Origin: Palsa-1447 sp964414785
GTDB lineage: Bacteria; Verrucomicrobiota; Verrucomicrobiia; Opitutales; Opitutaceae
Reading direction: 5' to 3'
Assembly: GCA_964414785.1 (NCBI GenBank)
Contig: CAYPXZ010000006.1
Location: 62,001-126,000 of the forward strand
DNA length: 64,000 nt
In this document: piece after piece, positions 1 to 8,914 of the stretch
How the letters are laid out: each line of letters opens with the position of its first letter
Numbering within the stretch: the first letter of the stretch is position 1
Notes under the pieces: generated by a model
The model's database searches: none
Told to the model about the DNA's origin: nothing
What the model saw: only the letters and a program-made list of their open reading frames with translations
Program-made: the position numbers and the translations under genes

Positions 1-21
1 CGCGCGCTTAAACGGAACCCG

Positions 22-537
22 ATGCCCACAGAAACAACCGTCCGCCCCCTGGTGGATTCCTCCTCCAGCTGCCCCTGCGGCAGCGGCCGGCCCTATGGGA
101 CCTGCTGCGAGCCCGTGCTGAAGCTCCTGCGCGAGCCCGAGACGGCCGAGGAGCTGATGAGGGCGAGGTTCACGGCCCACGTGGTCGGCAACTACCTCTT
201 CCTGCACCGGACGTATCTGGGTACGGCGAAGCTCCCGTTCCAGGCCGACGAGGGGGCACCCGCGGAAAACTGGACGCGCCTGGTCGTCCACGAGCACGCC
301 CCGGGCCGCATCCCGGACATGGCCTACGTCGATTTTTCGGCCTATTACACGCAGGACGGCCACGAGGGGGTCCTCCACGAGAAGGCCGAGTTCAAGCGGA
401 GCGACGGCCGCTGGATCTACACGCGGGCGGTCCGGCTCGGCCCCGCGCCGGTACGCTCCGCACACCCGAAGGTCGGCCGAAACGACCCCTGCCCCTGCGG
501 GAGCGGGAAGAAGTACAAGAACTGCTGTCTGAAATGA
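22..537 (+). CDS. YchJ-like protein with two SEC-C metal-binding motifs
   Basis: A 171-residue cytoplasmic protein with a SEC-C motif at each end. The N-terminal copy reads CPCGSGRPYGTCC (about residues 18-30) and the C-terminal copy reads DPCPCGSGKKYKNCC at the extreme end. Between them is the NTF2-like core typical of the YchJ/UPF0225 family, including the sequence MRARFTAHVVGNYLFLHRTY. SEC-C motifs are known to bind zinc, as at the SecA C-terminus; the cellular role of YchJ proteins is not established. The length matches the family, so the gene looks intact. It stands alone at the window edge and converges on the ppk2 gene, with only 25 bases between the two stops. The start is the first ATG after the window edge. 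Confidence 0.88.
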   Translation: MPTETTVRPLVDSSSSCPCGSGRPYGTCCEPVLKLLREPETAEELMRARFTAHVVGNYLFLHRTYLGTAKLPFQADEGAPAENWTRLVVHEHAPGRIPDMAYVDFSAYYTQDGHEGVLHEKAEFKRSDGRWIYTRAVRLGPAPVRSAHPKVGRNDPCPCGSGKKYKNCCLK

Positions 538-543
538 GGCCGC

Positions 544-559
544 CCGGGCCTGAGCCCGG
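544..559. terminator. Hairpin between convergent genes, possible shared terminator
   Basis: A perfect 6-bp stem (CCGGGC/GCCCGG) with a CTGA loop fills the 25-base space between two convergent stop codons. There is no T-run on either side, so it is not a classical intrinsic terminator. Position is the main argument. Confidence 0.3.
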
Positions 560-562
560 CCC

Positions 563-1504
563 TCAGTAGATCTCCGGGACGATCATCTCGGGGCGCACCG
601 GCTCGCGCCGGTAGTCGGGATGATGGACCCGCGGCGGGAGCACGATGGGCTCGTGCTCGACCTCGCTGTATTTCACGAGCGAGAGCAGGTGGTGGATGCA
701 GTTCAGGCGGGCCTTCTTCTTGTCGGCGCCCTGGACCACCCACCACGGGGCGTCCGACGTGTGCGTGCGCTCGAACATGACCTCCTTGGCCTTGGTGTAC
801 TGCTCCCAGCGCCGGCGCGACTCGAGGTCCATCGGGCTGAGCTTCCACTGCTTGAGCGGGTCGTTGATCCGGCATCGGAACCGGAACTCCTGCTCCTCGT
901 CCGGGATGGAGAACCAGTACTTGACCAGCTGGATACCGGAGCGGATGAGCATCTTCTCAAACTCGGGCACCGTGCGGAAGAAATCCTCGTACTCGGCGTC
1001 GGTGCAGAAGCCCATGACGCGCTCGACGCCGGCACGGTTGTACCAGCTGCGGTCGAACAGAACCATCTCGCCCGCCGCCGGCAGGTGGGCGATGTAGCGC
1101 TGGAAGTACCACTGCGTCCGCTCGCGGCTGGAGGGCGCCGGCAGGGCGACGACGCGGGCGACGCGCGGGTTGAGCCTCTGGGTGATGCGCTTGATGACGC
1201 CCCCCTTTCCCGCGGCGTCGCGGCCCTCGAAGACGATCACCATCTTGTGGCCGGTCTCCACGACCCAGTCGTGCATCTTCACCAGCTCGCCCTGGAGCCG
1301 GAAGAGCTCCTTGAAATAGTGGTTGCGCGCCTCGCGGCTCGAGTCGGCCTCGACCGGACGCGCCTCTTTGCCGGGATGGGTGTGCTCCCAGTCCTCGCGC
1401 TCCATTTCAAGCTCCTCGTCATAGTCGTCGATCAGCTCCCTGTGGACGCGCTTAATGAATTGTTCATCAGGGTCCTGGGACGACTTGGGCTTGGAAGGAG
1501 GCAT
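563..1504 (-). CDS. ppk2: Polyphosphate kinase 2 family protein
   Basis: A 313-residue cytoplasmic kinase of the PPK2 family, which moves phosphate between polyphosphate and nucleotides. The Walker A-like loop GRDAAGKGG is near residues 94-102, followed by the family block ITQRLNPRVARVVALPAPS and the Walker B-like DRSWYNRAGVERVMGFC near residue 150. The lid region and the C-terminal RINDPLKQWKLSPMD block are also present. The protein has the length of a single-domain PPK2, with an acidic N-terminal extension of about 60 residues. The family divides into ADP- and GDP-preferring types, and the sequence alone does not settle which this is. The ATG start precedes a lysine-rich N-terminus, and no operon partner is visible. 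Confidence 0.93.
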   Translation of the reverse strand: MPPSKPKSSQDPDEQFIKRVHRELIDDYDEELEMEREDWEHTHPGKEARPVEADSSREARNHYFKELFRLQGELVKMHDWVVETGHKMVIVFEGRDAAGKGGVIKRITQRLNPRVARVVALPAPSSRERTQWYFQRYIAHLPAAGEMVLFDRSWYNRAGVERVMGFCTDAEYEDFFRTVPEFEKMLIRSGIQLVKYWFSIPDEEQEFRFRCRINDPLKQWKLSPMDLESRRRWEQYTKAKEVMFERTHTSDAPWWVVQGADKKKARLNCIHHLLSLVKYSEVEHEPIVLPPRVHHPDYRREPVRPEMIVPEIY

Positions 1505-1728
1505 TGCGGGGGCACAAGCTAGGGGCGGGCGGTGGCCCGCGCAAGTGCAAGCCCGGGAGGCCGCAAAGGCCGCGCGCCGAATTCACCCGTCCGTAACAAA
1601 CCGGGTTCCTGACGCCGGTGTTAACATCAGTTATCCAACGGTTTGCGGTGGCCCATCCGCGTGCTCGAGGGCGCCCGAGCGATTCCCCTAATCCCCGTGT
1701 CCACCTGCGCCGATGGGAGCCATAGGTC

Positions 1729-2571
1729 ATGACCACTACTTTCCCGCGTGAAATCCTGATGCACGTCGTCAAGGCGCTGCCGGCTGCGCCCCAAATCCTC
1801 GCGCAGCTGGGCAAGCTGCGCCTTGAGCCTGACGCGGACCTTGCGGACGTGACCGCGCTCCTCAAGTGCGACGCCGCCCTGACCGCGCGGGTCCTTAGGA
1901 TCGCCAACAGCGCCCTCTACGGCGGCGGGATCCACTATTCCTCGCTGGACCATGCCCTGGCCCGCGTCGGCTTTGGGGTGATCTACCGCATCGCAGGGAT
2001 CGCGGCGGTCGCGCAGATGGCCAACCAGGACCTCAAGCTGTACAAGATCTCGGGTCCCAGGCTCCGCGAGAACTCACTCCTGACCGCGCTCATCATGGAG
2101 GAACTGGCCGGATCGACGGACACCGATTCCCAGGAGGCCTACTCGGCGGGCCTCTTGCGCTCGACGGGCAAGGTCGCGCTGGACGGGATGATGAGGGACT
2201 CCTCCGCGGGCTGCTTTGAGCCGGATTCGAGCGGACCCCTCGCGCAGTGGGAGAAGGGGCGCGCCGGCCTCTCGAGCTGCGAGGCGGCCGAGTTCATCCT
2301 TACGGAATGGCGGTTTCCCGCGTCGCTGTGTTCGGCGATCGGGCACCACCTCGAGCCCGAGCAGATGTCGCCGCCGACGCCTCTCGCGAATCTCCTCAAC
2401 CTGGCTGCGGGTGCCGCGGCGCGCCATGGGCACGCGCTGCCGGGCGAGGGCCCCTACTGGACCCTGGAGCCCGAGAAGCTGGAGGCGGCCGGCGTCGGCG
2501 AGCACCAGCTGGAGGAGGCCTCCGCGAGCGCCCTTGAGAAATTCGAGCTCGTGCGCGGCTCGGTGAGCTGA
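1729..2571 (+). CDS. HDOD domain protein
   Basis: A 280-residue protein consisting mostly of one HDOD domain (about residues 12-210). Characteristic stretches are LPAAPQILAQLGKL at the start, the LKCDAALTARVLRIANSALYG helix, and the HALARVGFGVIYRIAGIAAVAQ segment. HDOD domains are HD-related folds that usually lack phosphohydrolase activity and act in bacterial signalling. No receiver, GGDEF or EAL domain is attached, so this is a stand-alone form. The ATG at 1729 follows an unremarkable leader. The target is unknown. Confidence 0.85.
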   Translation: MTTTFPREILMHVVKALPAAPQILAQLGKLRLEPDADLADVTALLKCDAALTARVLRIANSALYGGGIHYSSLDHALARVGFGVIYRIAGIAAVAQMANQDLKLYKISGPRLRENSLLTALIMEELAGSTDTDSQEAYSAGLLRSTGKVALDGMMRDSSAGCFEPDSSGPLAQWEKGRAGLSSCEAAEFILTEWRFPASLCSAIGHHLEPEQMSPPTPLANLLNLAAGAAARHGHALPGEGPYWTLEPEKLEAAGVGEHQLEEASASALEKFELVRGSVS

Positions 2572-2704
2572 TTCTCGGGAAACCGCCGCGATGCCTCCCA
2601 TGTGCCAGCCGGCCAGGCCTATGGGATTGATGAGAGGGCCCATATCTGCGGTAGTCCCGGATCCGCACCGGGGTCGATAAGGCGGTGGCGCTTTTGGTCC
2701 CGGA

Positions 2705-3523
2705 TTGCCGGACACCCAAACCCATCCACCCGTGCAGCCTTGGAATGACCTCCAGCAGATCCGGAGCCGCGCCCCGCTTGTCCACAACATCACGAACTAC
2801 GTCGTGATGAACTCCACGGCGAATGCGCTCCTTGCCCTGGGCGCCTCGCCGGTGATGGCCCACGCGGCCGACGAGGTCGACGAGATGGTCGCGATCGCAG
2901 ACGCCCTCGTCATCAACATTGGGACGCTGAGCCCCCCGTGGGTCGAGTCCATGCTCATGGCCGCGCGCGCCGCGCGCCGGAAGGGGATCCCGATTGTCCT
3001 CGACCCGGTGGGGAGCGGCGCGACCCGCCTGCGGACCACGACGGCCCTGCGTCTCCTCGAGGAGTCACCCCCCTCCATCATCCGCGGAAACGCATCGGAG
3101 ATCCGCTCGCTGGTCCTCTCGGAGCAGGGGACGAAGGGCGTCGACAGCACCCATTCCTCCGAGGAATCGGTCGACGCCGCCCGTAGCCTCGCGCGGCGAT
3201 GCCGGTGCGTCGTCTCGGTCAGCGGCGAGACGGACGTGATCGTCGACTCCGACTCCGTCATACGCGTGCACAACGGCCACCCGATGATGACGCGGGTGAC
3301 GGGCCTCGGGTGCACGGCGACGGCCGTGACGGGGGCTTTCGCCGCGGTCAACCCCTCGGCCCTGCATGCGGCGGCCCACGCCATGATGGTGGTCGGCATC
3401 GCGGGCGAGATCGCCGCCGAGCGGTCCGCGGGACCGGGAAGCCTGCAGGTCAACTTTCTCGACGCGCTCTGCGCCCTCACGGAGGCTGACATCACCCGGT
3501 GCCTCAGGGCCGACCTGTCCTAG
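2705..3523 (+). CDS. thiM: Hydroxyethylthiazole kinase
   Basis: A 272-residue ribokinase-fold enzyme that phosphorylates 4-methyl-5-(2-hydroxyethyl)thiazole in the thiamine salvage pathway. Diagnostic segments are PLVHNITNYVVMNSTANALLALGASPVM near residue 25 (quoted in part), the LDPVGSGATRLRT loop near residue 98, the IIRGNASEI segment, and the catalytic loop VTGLGCTATAVTGAF near residue 198. No ATG lies in frame near the start; translation most plausibly begins at the TTG at 2705, which leaves a short N-terminal tail before the conserved core. No thiamine pyrophosphate riboswitch core is seen upstream, and no thiE or thiD lies beside it, so the gene appears solitary. Confidence 0.92.
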   Translation: MPDTQTHPPVQPWNDLQQIRSRAPLVHNITNYVVMNSTANALLALGASPVMAHAADEVDEMVAIADALVINIGTLSPPWVESMLMAARAARRKGIPIVLDPVGSGATRLRTTTALRLLEESPPSIIRGNASEIRSLVLSEQGTKGVDSTHSSEESVDAARSLARRCRCVVSVSGETDVIVDSDSVIRVHNGHPMMTRVTGLGCTATAVTGAFAAVNPSALHAAAHAMMVVGIAGEIAAERSAGPGSLQVNFLDALCALTEADITRCLRADLS

Positions 3524-3963
3524 CATGCCTGGAAACATTCCGGGCGGCATGGGCACCGGTCGGCCGAGTCAGCGCGGGACCTTCGGCCCGGCGAGCGACG
3601 CCCTTATCGATCGTGACACCAGGCGAGAAGGGGCCCCTGGCGCCTGAGGTCGGGGACGCCCTCGGGGCTTAGTCGACATGGGTATCCGCGTGTTTCCCCG
3701 GGCGTTGCCGGGGCAATCCTAAGGTCCTGCGGAGGTCCCCCCTGAGGACCTCCATCGCATTAGAACCGGCAATCCCAAGATCAGGTCCCGCAATGATGCC
3801 GTCGTTTGGCATCACACACTGCAGGATTGTAATTTATTAATAGATAATATCTTAACACACCACGTGGGATACATTGTAGTCAATGCCGGACATTCTTCCT
3901 GAAGTTCTGGGCGCTCGTGACGAACTAGGGGCTAACTAACTCCGTCCAGACACCCCCTGAATC
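3524..3963 (+). promoter_or_regulatory. Long leader region upstream of the chemotaxis receptor
   Basis: A 440-base gene-free stretch. It contains a perfect 8-bp hairpin at 3731-3753 (GGAGGTCC/GGACCTCC, 7-base loop). Further on is a strikingly A+T-rich island around 3828-3856, which includes the inverted repeat AGATA-a-TATCT at 3842-3852. In this G+C-rich background the island is the best candidate for the receptor promoter and a regulator site. No convincing -35/-10 pair, small ORF or known riboswitch is recognisable. Confidence 0.45.
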
Positions 3964-5625
3964 ATGAGCTCGAATCCCGACAACGTCATCAGCCTCCGCA
4001 CGAAGTTCACCCTCGTCTCACTCGTGGTCTGTGCGGGCTTGGTCGGCCTCGGCTCGCTCGGATGGGTCAGCGTCTCGCGCCTTTCGAAGGTCGCCCAGCA
4101 GGAGCAGACCGAGGGGCGCCAGCTGGTTCAGGCGGTCGACCTGGCGCGCAGCGCCCAGGTGATGTTCAAGAAGCAGGTGCAGGAGTGGAAGGACATCCTG
4201 CTTCGCGGCAACGACCCCGAGAGCTTCGCCAAGTACAGCAAGGCCTTTGACAGCGAGGAGCAGACGACCCAGGACGACCTGAAGGCGCTCACCGTCGTGA
4301 TGCAGCAACTGGGCCTGCCGACCGAGAAGGTCGCCGGCGCCCTTGAGGAACACGTGGCCCTTGGCGGCAAGTACCGCGAGGCCCTGAAGGCATTTGACGC
4401 GAAGAACAGCGAGAGCGGAAAGCTGGTCGACAAGTCGGTCAAGGGGATCGACCGCCCGGCGACGACCGCCATCGACGTCATCGTGGCGGACATCCAGGCA
4501 TCCGCCACGACCCGCGCGCAGGAGAATTCCGCCACCATCGCACACCTTGTTCAGAGCACGAGGAATTGGATCATCGCCGGGGGTGCCGCCGCCGCCGTCG
4601 TTATCCTCATCGCGCTGGTCGCATTCATGCGCAGCATGCCTAAGCCGTTCAGGGCGATCGCCGCCGAGCTGCGCGCCGCGGCCGACAGCGTCACCGCCGC
4701 CGCGAACCAGGTTTCCGAAGCGAGCCAGTCGCTCGCCGAGGGGGCCAGCGAGCAGGCCGCGTCGCTTGAGGAGACCAGCGCGTCCCTCGAGGAGATGTCC
4801 AGCATGGCCCAGCGCAACGCCGAGGCGTCCGGGCAGGTGAACAACCTGATGACCAAGGATGCGGCGGCCAACCTGGCCCAGATCAACGAGCGCATGGCCT
4901 CGATGGAGAAGACCGTGACCGAGGCGAGCCAGGCGAGCCAGGAGACGGCGAAGATCGTCAAGACGATCGACGAGATTGCATTCCAGACCAACATCCTGGC
5001 GCTCAACGCCGCCGTCGAGGCGGCCCGCGCCGGCGAGGCCGGCATGGGCTTCGCGGTCGTGGCGGACGAGGTGCGCAACCTCGCCCAGCGCAGCGCGACC
5101 GCCGCAAAGGAGACCCAGCAGCTGATCGAGCGCTCGTCCGCAAAGACGAACGACACGCTCAGGCTCTACGCCGAGGTCTCGAAGCTGATCACCCAGAACA
5201 GCGAGATCGTCAGCAAGGTCACCAAGCTTGCGGCCGAGGTCGCGACGGCCTCCAACGAGCAGAGCCAGGGCGTCGGCCAGGTGAACACGGCGGTATCGCA
5301 GATGGACAAGATCACCCAGACAAACGCGTCCGGGGCCGAGGAAACCGCAGCGGCCGCCGAGGAGCTCAATGCCCAGGCCCACTCGCTGCGCGCATCCGTC
5401 ACCCAGCTCCAGGAACTGGTCGGCGGGTCCGGCAAGGGCGCGGCGCCCGCGCCGGCCGCGGAGGAGAGGGATGCCGAAGGGGAACCCGCCGAGGCGCTGC
5501 ACGCGCACAAGGCGCCGCGCAACGGAATGGTTCCGATCAAGCCCGTCATCGGCCGCGCCGCGGGGCGCACCGTTGGGACGAACGGCAACGGCAACCACGA
5601 CGATTTCTTCACCGACGCCAACTAA
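3964..5625 (+). CDS. Methyl-accepting chemotaxis protein
   Basis: A 553-residue transmembrane chemoreceptor. Membrane segments lie near residues 12-35 and 200-221 and bracket a helical periplasmic sensor of about 165 residues, of the four-helix-bundle kind. The cytoplasmic part carries the universal hairpin tip IDEIAFQTNILALNAAVEAA near residue 334, followed by GFAVVADEVRNLAQRSA, which contacts CheA and CheW. The typical methylation helices EEMSSMAQRNAEA and EETAAAAEELN are present. No recognisable HAMP domain separates the second membrane helix from the coiled coil. The C-terminus is a low-complexity tail ending in DDFFTDAN. The ATG start follows a long leader. No che genes are in the window, so it must feed a pathway encoded elsewhere. 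Confidence 0.93.
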   Translation: MSSNPDNVISLRTKFTLVSLVVCAGLVGLGSLGWVSVSRLSKVAQQEQTEGRQLVQAVDLARSAQVMFKKQVQEWKDILLRGNDPESFAKYSKAFDSEEQTTQDDLKALTVVMQQLGLPTEKVAGALEEHVALGGKYREALKAFDAKNSESGKLVDKSVKGIDRPATTAIDVIVADIQASATTRAQENSATIAHLVQSTRNWIIAGGAAAAVVILIALVAFMRSMPKPFRAIAAELRAAADSVTAAANQVSEASQSLAEGASEQAASLEETSASLEEMSSMAQRNAEASGQVNNLMTKDAAANLAQINERMASMEKTVTEASQASQETAKIVKTIDEIAFQTNILALNAAVEAARAGEAGMGFAVVADEVRNLAQRSATAAKETQQLIERSSAKTNDTLRLYAEVSKLITQNSEIVSKVTKLAAEVATASNEQSQGVGQVNTAVSQMDKITQTNASGAEETAAAAEELNAQAHSLRASVTQLQELVGGSGKGAAPAPAAEERDAEGEPAEALHAHKAPRNGMVPIKPVIGRAAGRTVGTNGNGNHDDFFTDAN

Positions 5626-5730
5626 GCGGACGGTCCGCTCGCACCGCGGGGGGAAGGGACCCGGAACCCGGGGCCTCGCGGTAGAGGCCAGCCTTGTCAC
5701 CCCTGCGATTCGAAGGTATTCTTGGAATGG

Positions 5731-8376
5731 ATGAAACTCGATCAGTCGCCCCCTGACCGAAAAGGCACTGATACGCCGTGGGCCTCGCCGAAGGCGGGTT
5801 CATGGACGGGGGACGATGTCGCGTGGATGGCGCTGATCCTGGCCGGCGTGCTGGCGGAGGTTTCCTCCTATTTCCTCTTCGGCCGCGGTTGGTGGCGCCT
5901 GTACACAATCAACGCGGGCCAGACCCTCGCATCCCTGGTCTGCTGCCTGCTGGTCAGGCGCCTAGCGCGGCCGGGCGTCGGCAACGCGGCTCCCGCCCCC
6001 TTCTGGAGGACGCTGTTCTGGGGGTCCGCGGCCTGGCTCCTGGGCAACGCGACCTTCATGGCGCTCGAGATCGGGTTCCGGATCGAGATGTACCCGGGCC
6101 CCCAGGACCTGTTCTTCTGCCCGGCCTATCTCGTGATGTTCACGGCGCTCGCCCGCGTCCCGCATTCGCGCTCCCGGGACTCGTCGCTCGCCAACAACCT
6201 GATCGAGGCCGCAGGGATAATCGTGGCCACACTCCTCGTGGGTTGGCAGTTCCGGCTCCACGAGGCCGTGCTGAAGTTCCTGCACGCGCCGGGCTTCGGC
6301 ACGGGGTACCCCCTGGTGTATCCGCTTTTCGACGTCACCCTTCTTTGGATGCTGACCGTACGGGCGCGCGACCAGGAGCGCTCGGGCATCGGCGTGGGAA
6401 CATTCGGGTGGGTCATCGGCGGCGTATTTGCGCTGATCATGGCCGACTTCTCGATGCCCGACATCCTGGTGAAGCTGCCCCTCCAGGCGGGAGGCAGCCT
6501 GTCCGACCTGGGGTGGGGCCTGTTCAGCGCGTTCTGGGCCTTGGGGGCGCTCCTGCAGCTTCGCCGCCGGCGCACGTCCCCGGTCGCCGACGGCATCCGT
6601 CCCTTCGTGTCGAGGCAGGTGATGCTGCTCGTCATCAACTCAAGCTGGGTCCTCGGCATGGTGGTGCTGCTCCTGTTCGGCCTCTTTTCCACAGGGAGTG
6701 AGCAGCTGCCGGAGGAGATGGCGGTCGGGCTCGTCGCCGTGCTGGCGCTCGTGATCGTGCGCCAGATCCGCGAGTCGCTCAGCAACGAACGCCTGAATCT
6801 CGTCGTGTCGGAGCTCGAGGAGAGCAGGGGGCAATTCAGGCAGCTCTTCAGGCTTTTCCCGGACGCCGCGCTCCTTAGCCAGCTCGACGACGGCATATTC
6901 GTCGAGGTCAACGAGGGCTTCACCCGCCTGTACGGCTACGACTACCCGGAGTGCGTCGGCAGGAGCGGCCTGGAAATGGGCCTCTGGGCGGACCCGGCGG
7001 ACCGTCCCGCGTTCATCTCGGAGCTTCGGATCCACGGGCGCGTCAACCAGAGGGAGGGCAAGGCGCGGCGCAAGGACGGGTCTATCGTGCCCGTGGAGAT
7101 GAGCGCCAGGCTGGTCGAGTTCGGCGGGCGTAGGTACCTCCTGAACCTGGTGCGCGACCTGAGCGATAAGAAGGCGGCGGAGGAGCAGCTGCGGCGAAAC
7201 GAGATCGAGCTCAGGCGGGCCCAGAAGCTCGAGGCCATCGGCGGCCTCGCGGGGGGGATCGCGCACGACCTGAACAACATGCTGACGCCCATCATGGGCG
7301 GCACGGAGCTGGCGCTCCTCAACCTGCCCGAGGGGCACCTGTCCCGTCCCGACCTGGAGACCGTGCTCGAGGCCAGCAAGCGGGCCCGGTCCCTGGTCCG
7401 CCAGATCCTCACGTTCTCGCGAAGGACCGAGACCCGCACGCAGATCGTGGACACCGGCCCGATAATCCAGGAGGTGCTCGGCCAGATCCGCTCCCAGCTC
7501 CCGCCGACCGTCAGGCTGCAGCACATCCGCCGCTCCCCGCCGCCGGTGATCGGCGACTCGACGCAGATCCACCAGGTCGTCCTCAACCTGTGCACAAACG
7601 CCTCCCATGCCCTGAAGGGCAGGCCCGACGGCCTGATCGAGGTGATAGAGGAGGGCTTCCAGGCGGGCGAATCGGCCGGTCCGGACCAGGCGGACTTCAA
7701 GCCGGGGATCTACCTGCACCTCTCCGTGCGCGACACGGGCTGCGGGATGACGGCGGCGGTCCTGGACAGGATATTCGAGCCGTTCTACACGACCCGCCGC
7801 ACGAACGAGGGCACCGGCCTGGGCCTCGCCGTCGTGCACGGAATCGTTCGCCAGCACGCCGGGGTGCTCAAGGTCTACTCGTCGCCCGGGGAGGGGAGCA
7901 TCTTTCACGTCTACCTGCCCGCGGCCCCCGGCGCCGCCGCGACGGCGCCCGCTGCCGCAGGGAGCAGCCTGCCGGCTGGCGCCGGGCAGCAGGTCGTCTG
8001 CGTCGACGACGATCCCCTTGTGCTTGATATCCTCACCAGCCTCGTGCGCCGCCTGGGCTACGAAGCCCGGGCGTTTGCATCGGCCTCCGCCGCCGAGGTC
8101 TACCTGACCGGCCAGGAATCCTCCACCACCGCCGCCGTGATCTGCGACTTCGCGATGCCGGAGCTCGACGGCATCACCCTCGCCCAGCGTGCGGGGCGCC
8201 GCCACGGCAACCTCCCGTGGATCCTTCTCTCCGGTTACCTGACGGAGGAGACCCTCCAGAGGGCGCGCGCCGCGGGTCTCGAGCACTTCATCGACAAGCC
8301 GCCCTCCATGGACCAGCTGGCGCGGGCGCTCAACCGGTTGATCCAACGTCCCGCGGAGAGGATGGCGCCCACCTGA
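5731..8376 (+). CDS. Multi-pass membrane hybrid sensor histidine kinase
   Basis: An 881-residue hybrid kinase. About 345 N-terminal residues form a block of roughly eight hydrophobic segments resembling an integral-membrane sensor. A PAS domain follows (about 365-480). The HisKA domain has its phosphoacceptor histidine near residue 512 in GGIAHDLNNMLTP, and the HATPase domain has the N box NLCTNASHAL, DTGCGM and GTGLGLAVVHG. A C-terminal receiver begins at VVCVDDDPLVLDIL, with its phospho-aspartate in the ICDFAMPELDG segment. No DNA-binding output is present, so it probably signals through a separate phosphotransfer or response regulator. Start: the ATG at 5731 is preferred; a TTG nine bases upstream, better spaced from a GAAGG motif, is an alternative. 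Confidence 0.9.
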   Translation: MKLDQSPPDRKGTDTPWASPKAGSWTGDDVAWMALILAGVLAEVSSYFLFGRGWWRLYTINAGQTLASLVCCLLVRRLARPGVGNAAPAPFWRTLFWGSAAWLLGNATFMALEIGFRIEMYPGPQDLFFCPAYLVMFTALARVPHSRSRDSSLANNLIEAAGIIVATLLVGWQFRLHEAVLKFLHAPGFGTGYPLVYPLFDVTLLWMLTVRARDQERSGIGVGTFGWVIGGVFALIMADFSMPDILVKLPLQAGGSLSDLGWGLFSAFWALGALLQLRRRRTSPVADGIRPFVSRQVMLLVINSSWVLGMVVLLLFGLFSTGSEQLPEEMAVGLVAVLALVIVRQIRESLSNERLNLVVSELEESRGQFRQLFRLFPDAALLSQLDDGIFVEVNEGFTRLYGYDYPECVGRSGLEMGLWADPADRPAFISELRIHGRVNQREGKARRKDGSIVPVEMSARLVEFGGRRYLLNLVRDLSDKKAAEEQLRRNEIELRRAQKLEAIGGLAGGIAHDLNNMLTPIMGGTELALLNLPEGHLSRPDLETVLEASKRARSLVRQILTFSRRTETRTQIVDTGPIIQEVLGQIRSQLPPTVRLQHIRRSPPPVIGDSTQIHQVVLNLCTNASHALKGRPDGLIEVIEEGFQAGESAGPDQADFKPGIYLHLSVRDTGCGMTAAVLDRIFEPFYTTRRTNEGTGLGLAVVHGIVRQHAGVLKVYSSPGEGSIFHVYLPAAPGAAATAPAAAGSSLPAGAGQQVVCVDDDPLVLDILTSLVRRLGYEARAFASASAAEVYLTGQESSTTAAVICDFAMPELDGITLAQRAGRRHGNLPWILLSGYLTEETLQRARAAGLEHFIDKPPSMDQLARALNRLIQRPAERMAPT

Positions 8377-8447
8377 CGGCCGGCCCGAGCCGAATCCGAA
8401 TTCGCCTTGTGCCTGCCTTCCGCGCTCGATAGAGGATATTCCGTACC

Positions 8448-8855
8448 ATGACAAAATTACAAACGCTCCCGCTCCGTTCCGCCCTCGCAGCCATGGGCTG
8501 CGCCCTCGCCCTCGTGCTCTTGCAGGTCCCCGCCGCTTTTGCCGACGACTCGACCTCGATGAAGCCCGTCGCGGAAAAGGGGCACAGCCTGCCCGTGACG
8601 ACGACCTTCGAGAAGGTGACAGCGGACGGGGGCGGCGGGTACGTGCTCAACCTGAAGAACGTGTCTCCTGACGCGCTGAAGGTTACCGTGACGATCGTCC
8701 CGAGCGTGACGTTTCACGCAAACGCCAAGACGAAGACGCTGCCCGCGCACGTCATCGACGCCGGTCAGGTCTGGACGATCGGCGACCTCGCCGCCGGGGA
8801 CAAGCTGAGCATCGTGGCCGACGGCTTCGACCAGCTGGACGTCACCGTTCCCTAA
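8448..8855 (+). CDS. Small secreted protein of unknown function
   Basis: A 135-residue protein with a clear Sec signal peptide: a positively charged start, a hydrophobic core (about residues 12-30) and a likely cleavage after AFA-DD. The mature part of roughly 100 residues looks like a small beta-rich domain (GGGYVLNLKNVSPDALKVTV and following). It resembles short exported proteins of Verrucomicrobiota, but I do not recognise a named family. It follows the hybrid kinase by 71 bases on the same strand and is closed by the strong terminator at 8880-8909. Confidence 0.7.
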   Translation: MTKLQTLPLRSALAAMGCALALVLLQVPAAFADDSTSMKPVAEKGHSLPVTTTFEKVTADGGGGYVLNLKNVSPDALKVTVTIVPSVTFHANAKTKTLPAHVIDAGQVWTIGDLAAGDKLSIVADGFDQLDVTVP

Positions 8856-8879
8856 TAGGAAACGCTGGAGACAATTTCC

Positions 8880-8909
8880 GGGAGGGGCCTTGCGCCCCTC
8901 CCTTTTTTT
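8880..8909 (+). terminator. Rho-independent terminator
   Basis: A perfect 9-bp stem (GGGAGGGGC/GCCCCTCCC) with a 5-base loop, followed by seven Ts. It lies 24 bases after the stop of the small secreted protein and ends just before the converging autotransporter-like gene. Confidence 0.9.
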
Positions 8910-8914
8910 GGAGC

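Noticed and set aside
2572..2704. Thiamine pyrophosphate riboswitch before thiM
   Set aside because: The conserved CTGAGA and aptamer core sequence are not present.
3807..3823. Sigma-54-like TGGCAT...ACTGCA upstream of the chemoreceptor
   Set aside because: The GG and GC pairs are separated by eleven bases instead of the required ten, and the -12 element is poor.
4018..5700. A 560-codon open frame antisense to the chemoreceptor
   Set aside because: High G+C leaves long chance frames; the sense frame has unmistakable MCP motifs.
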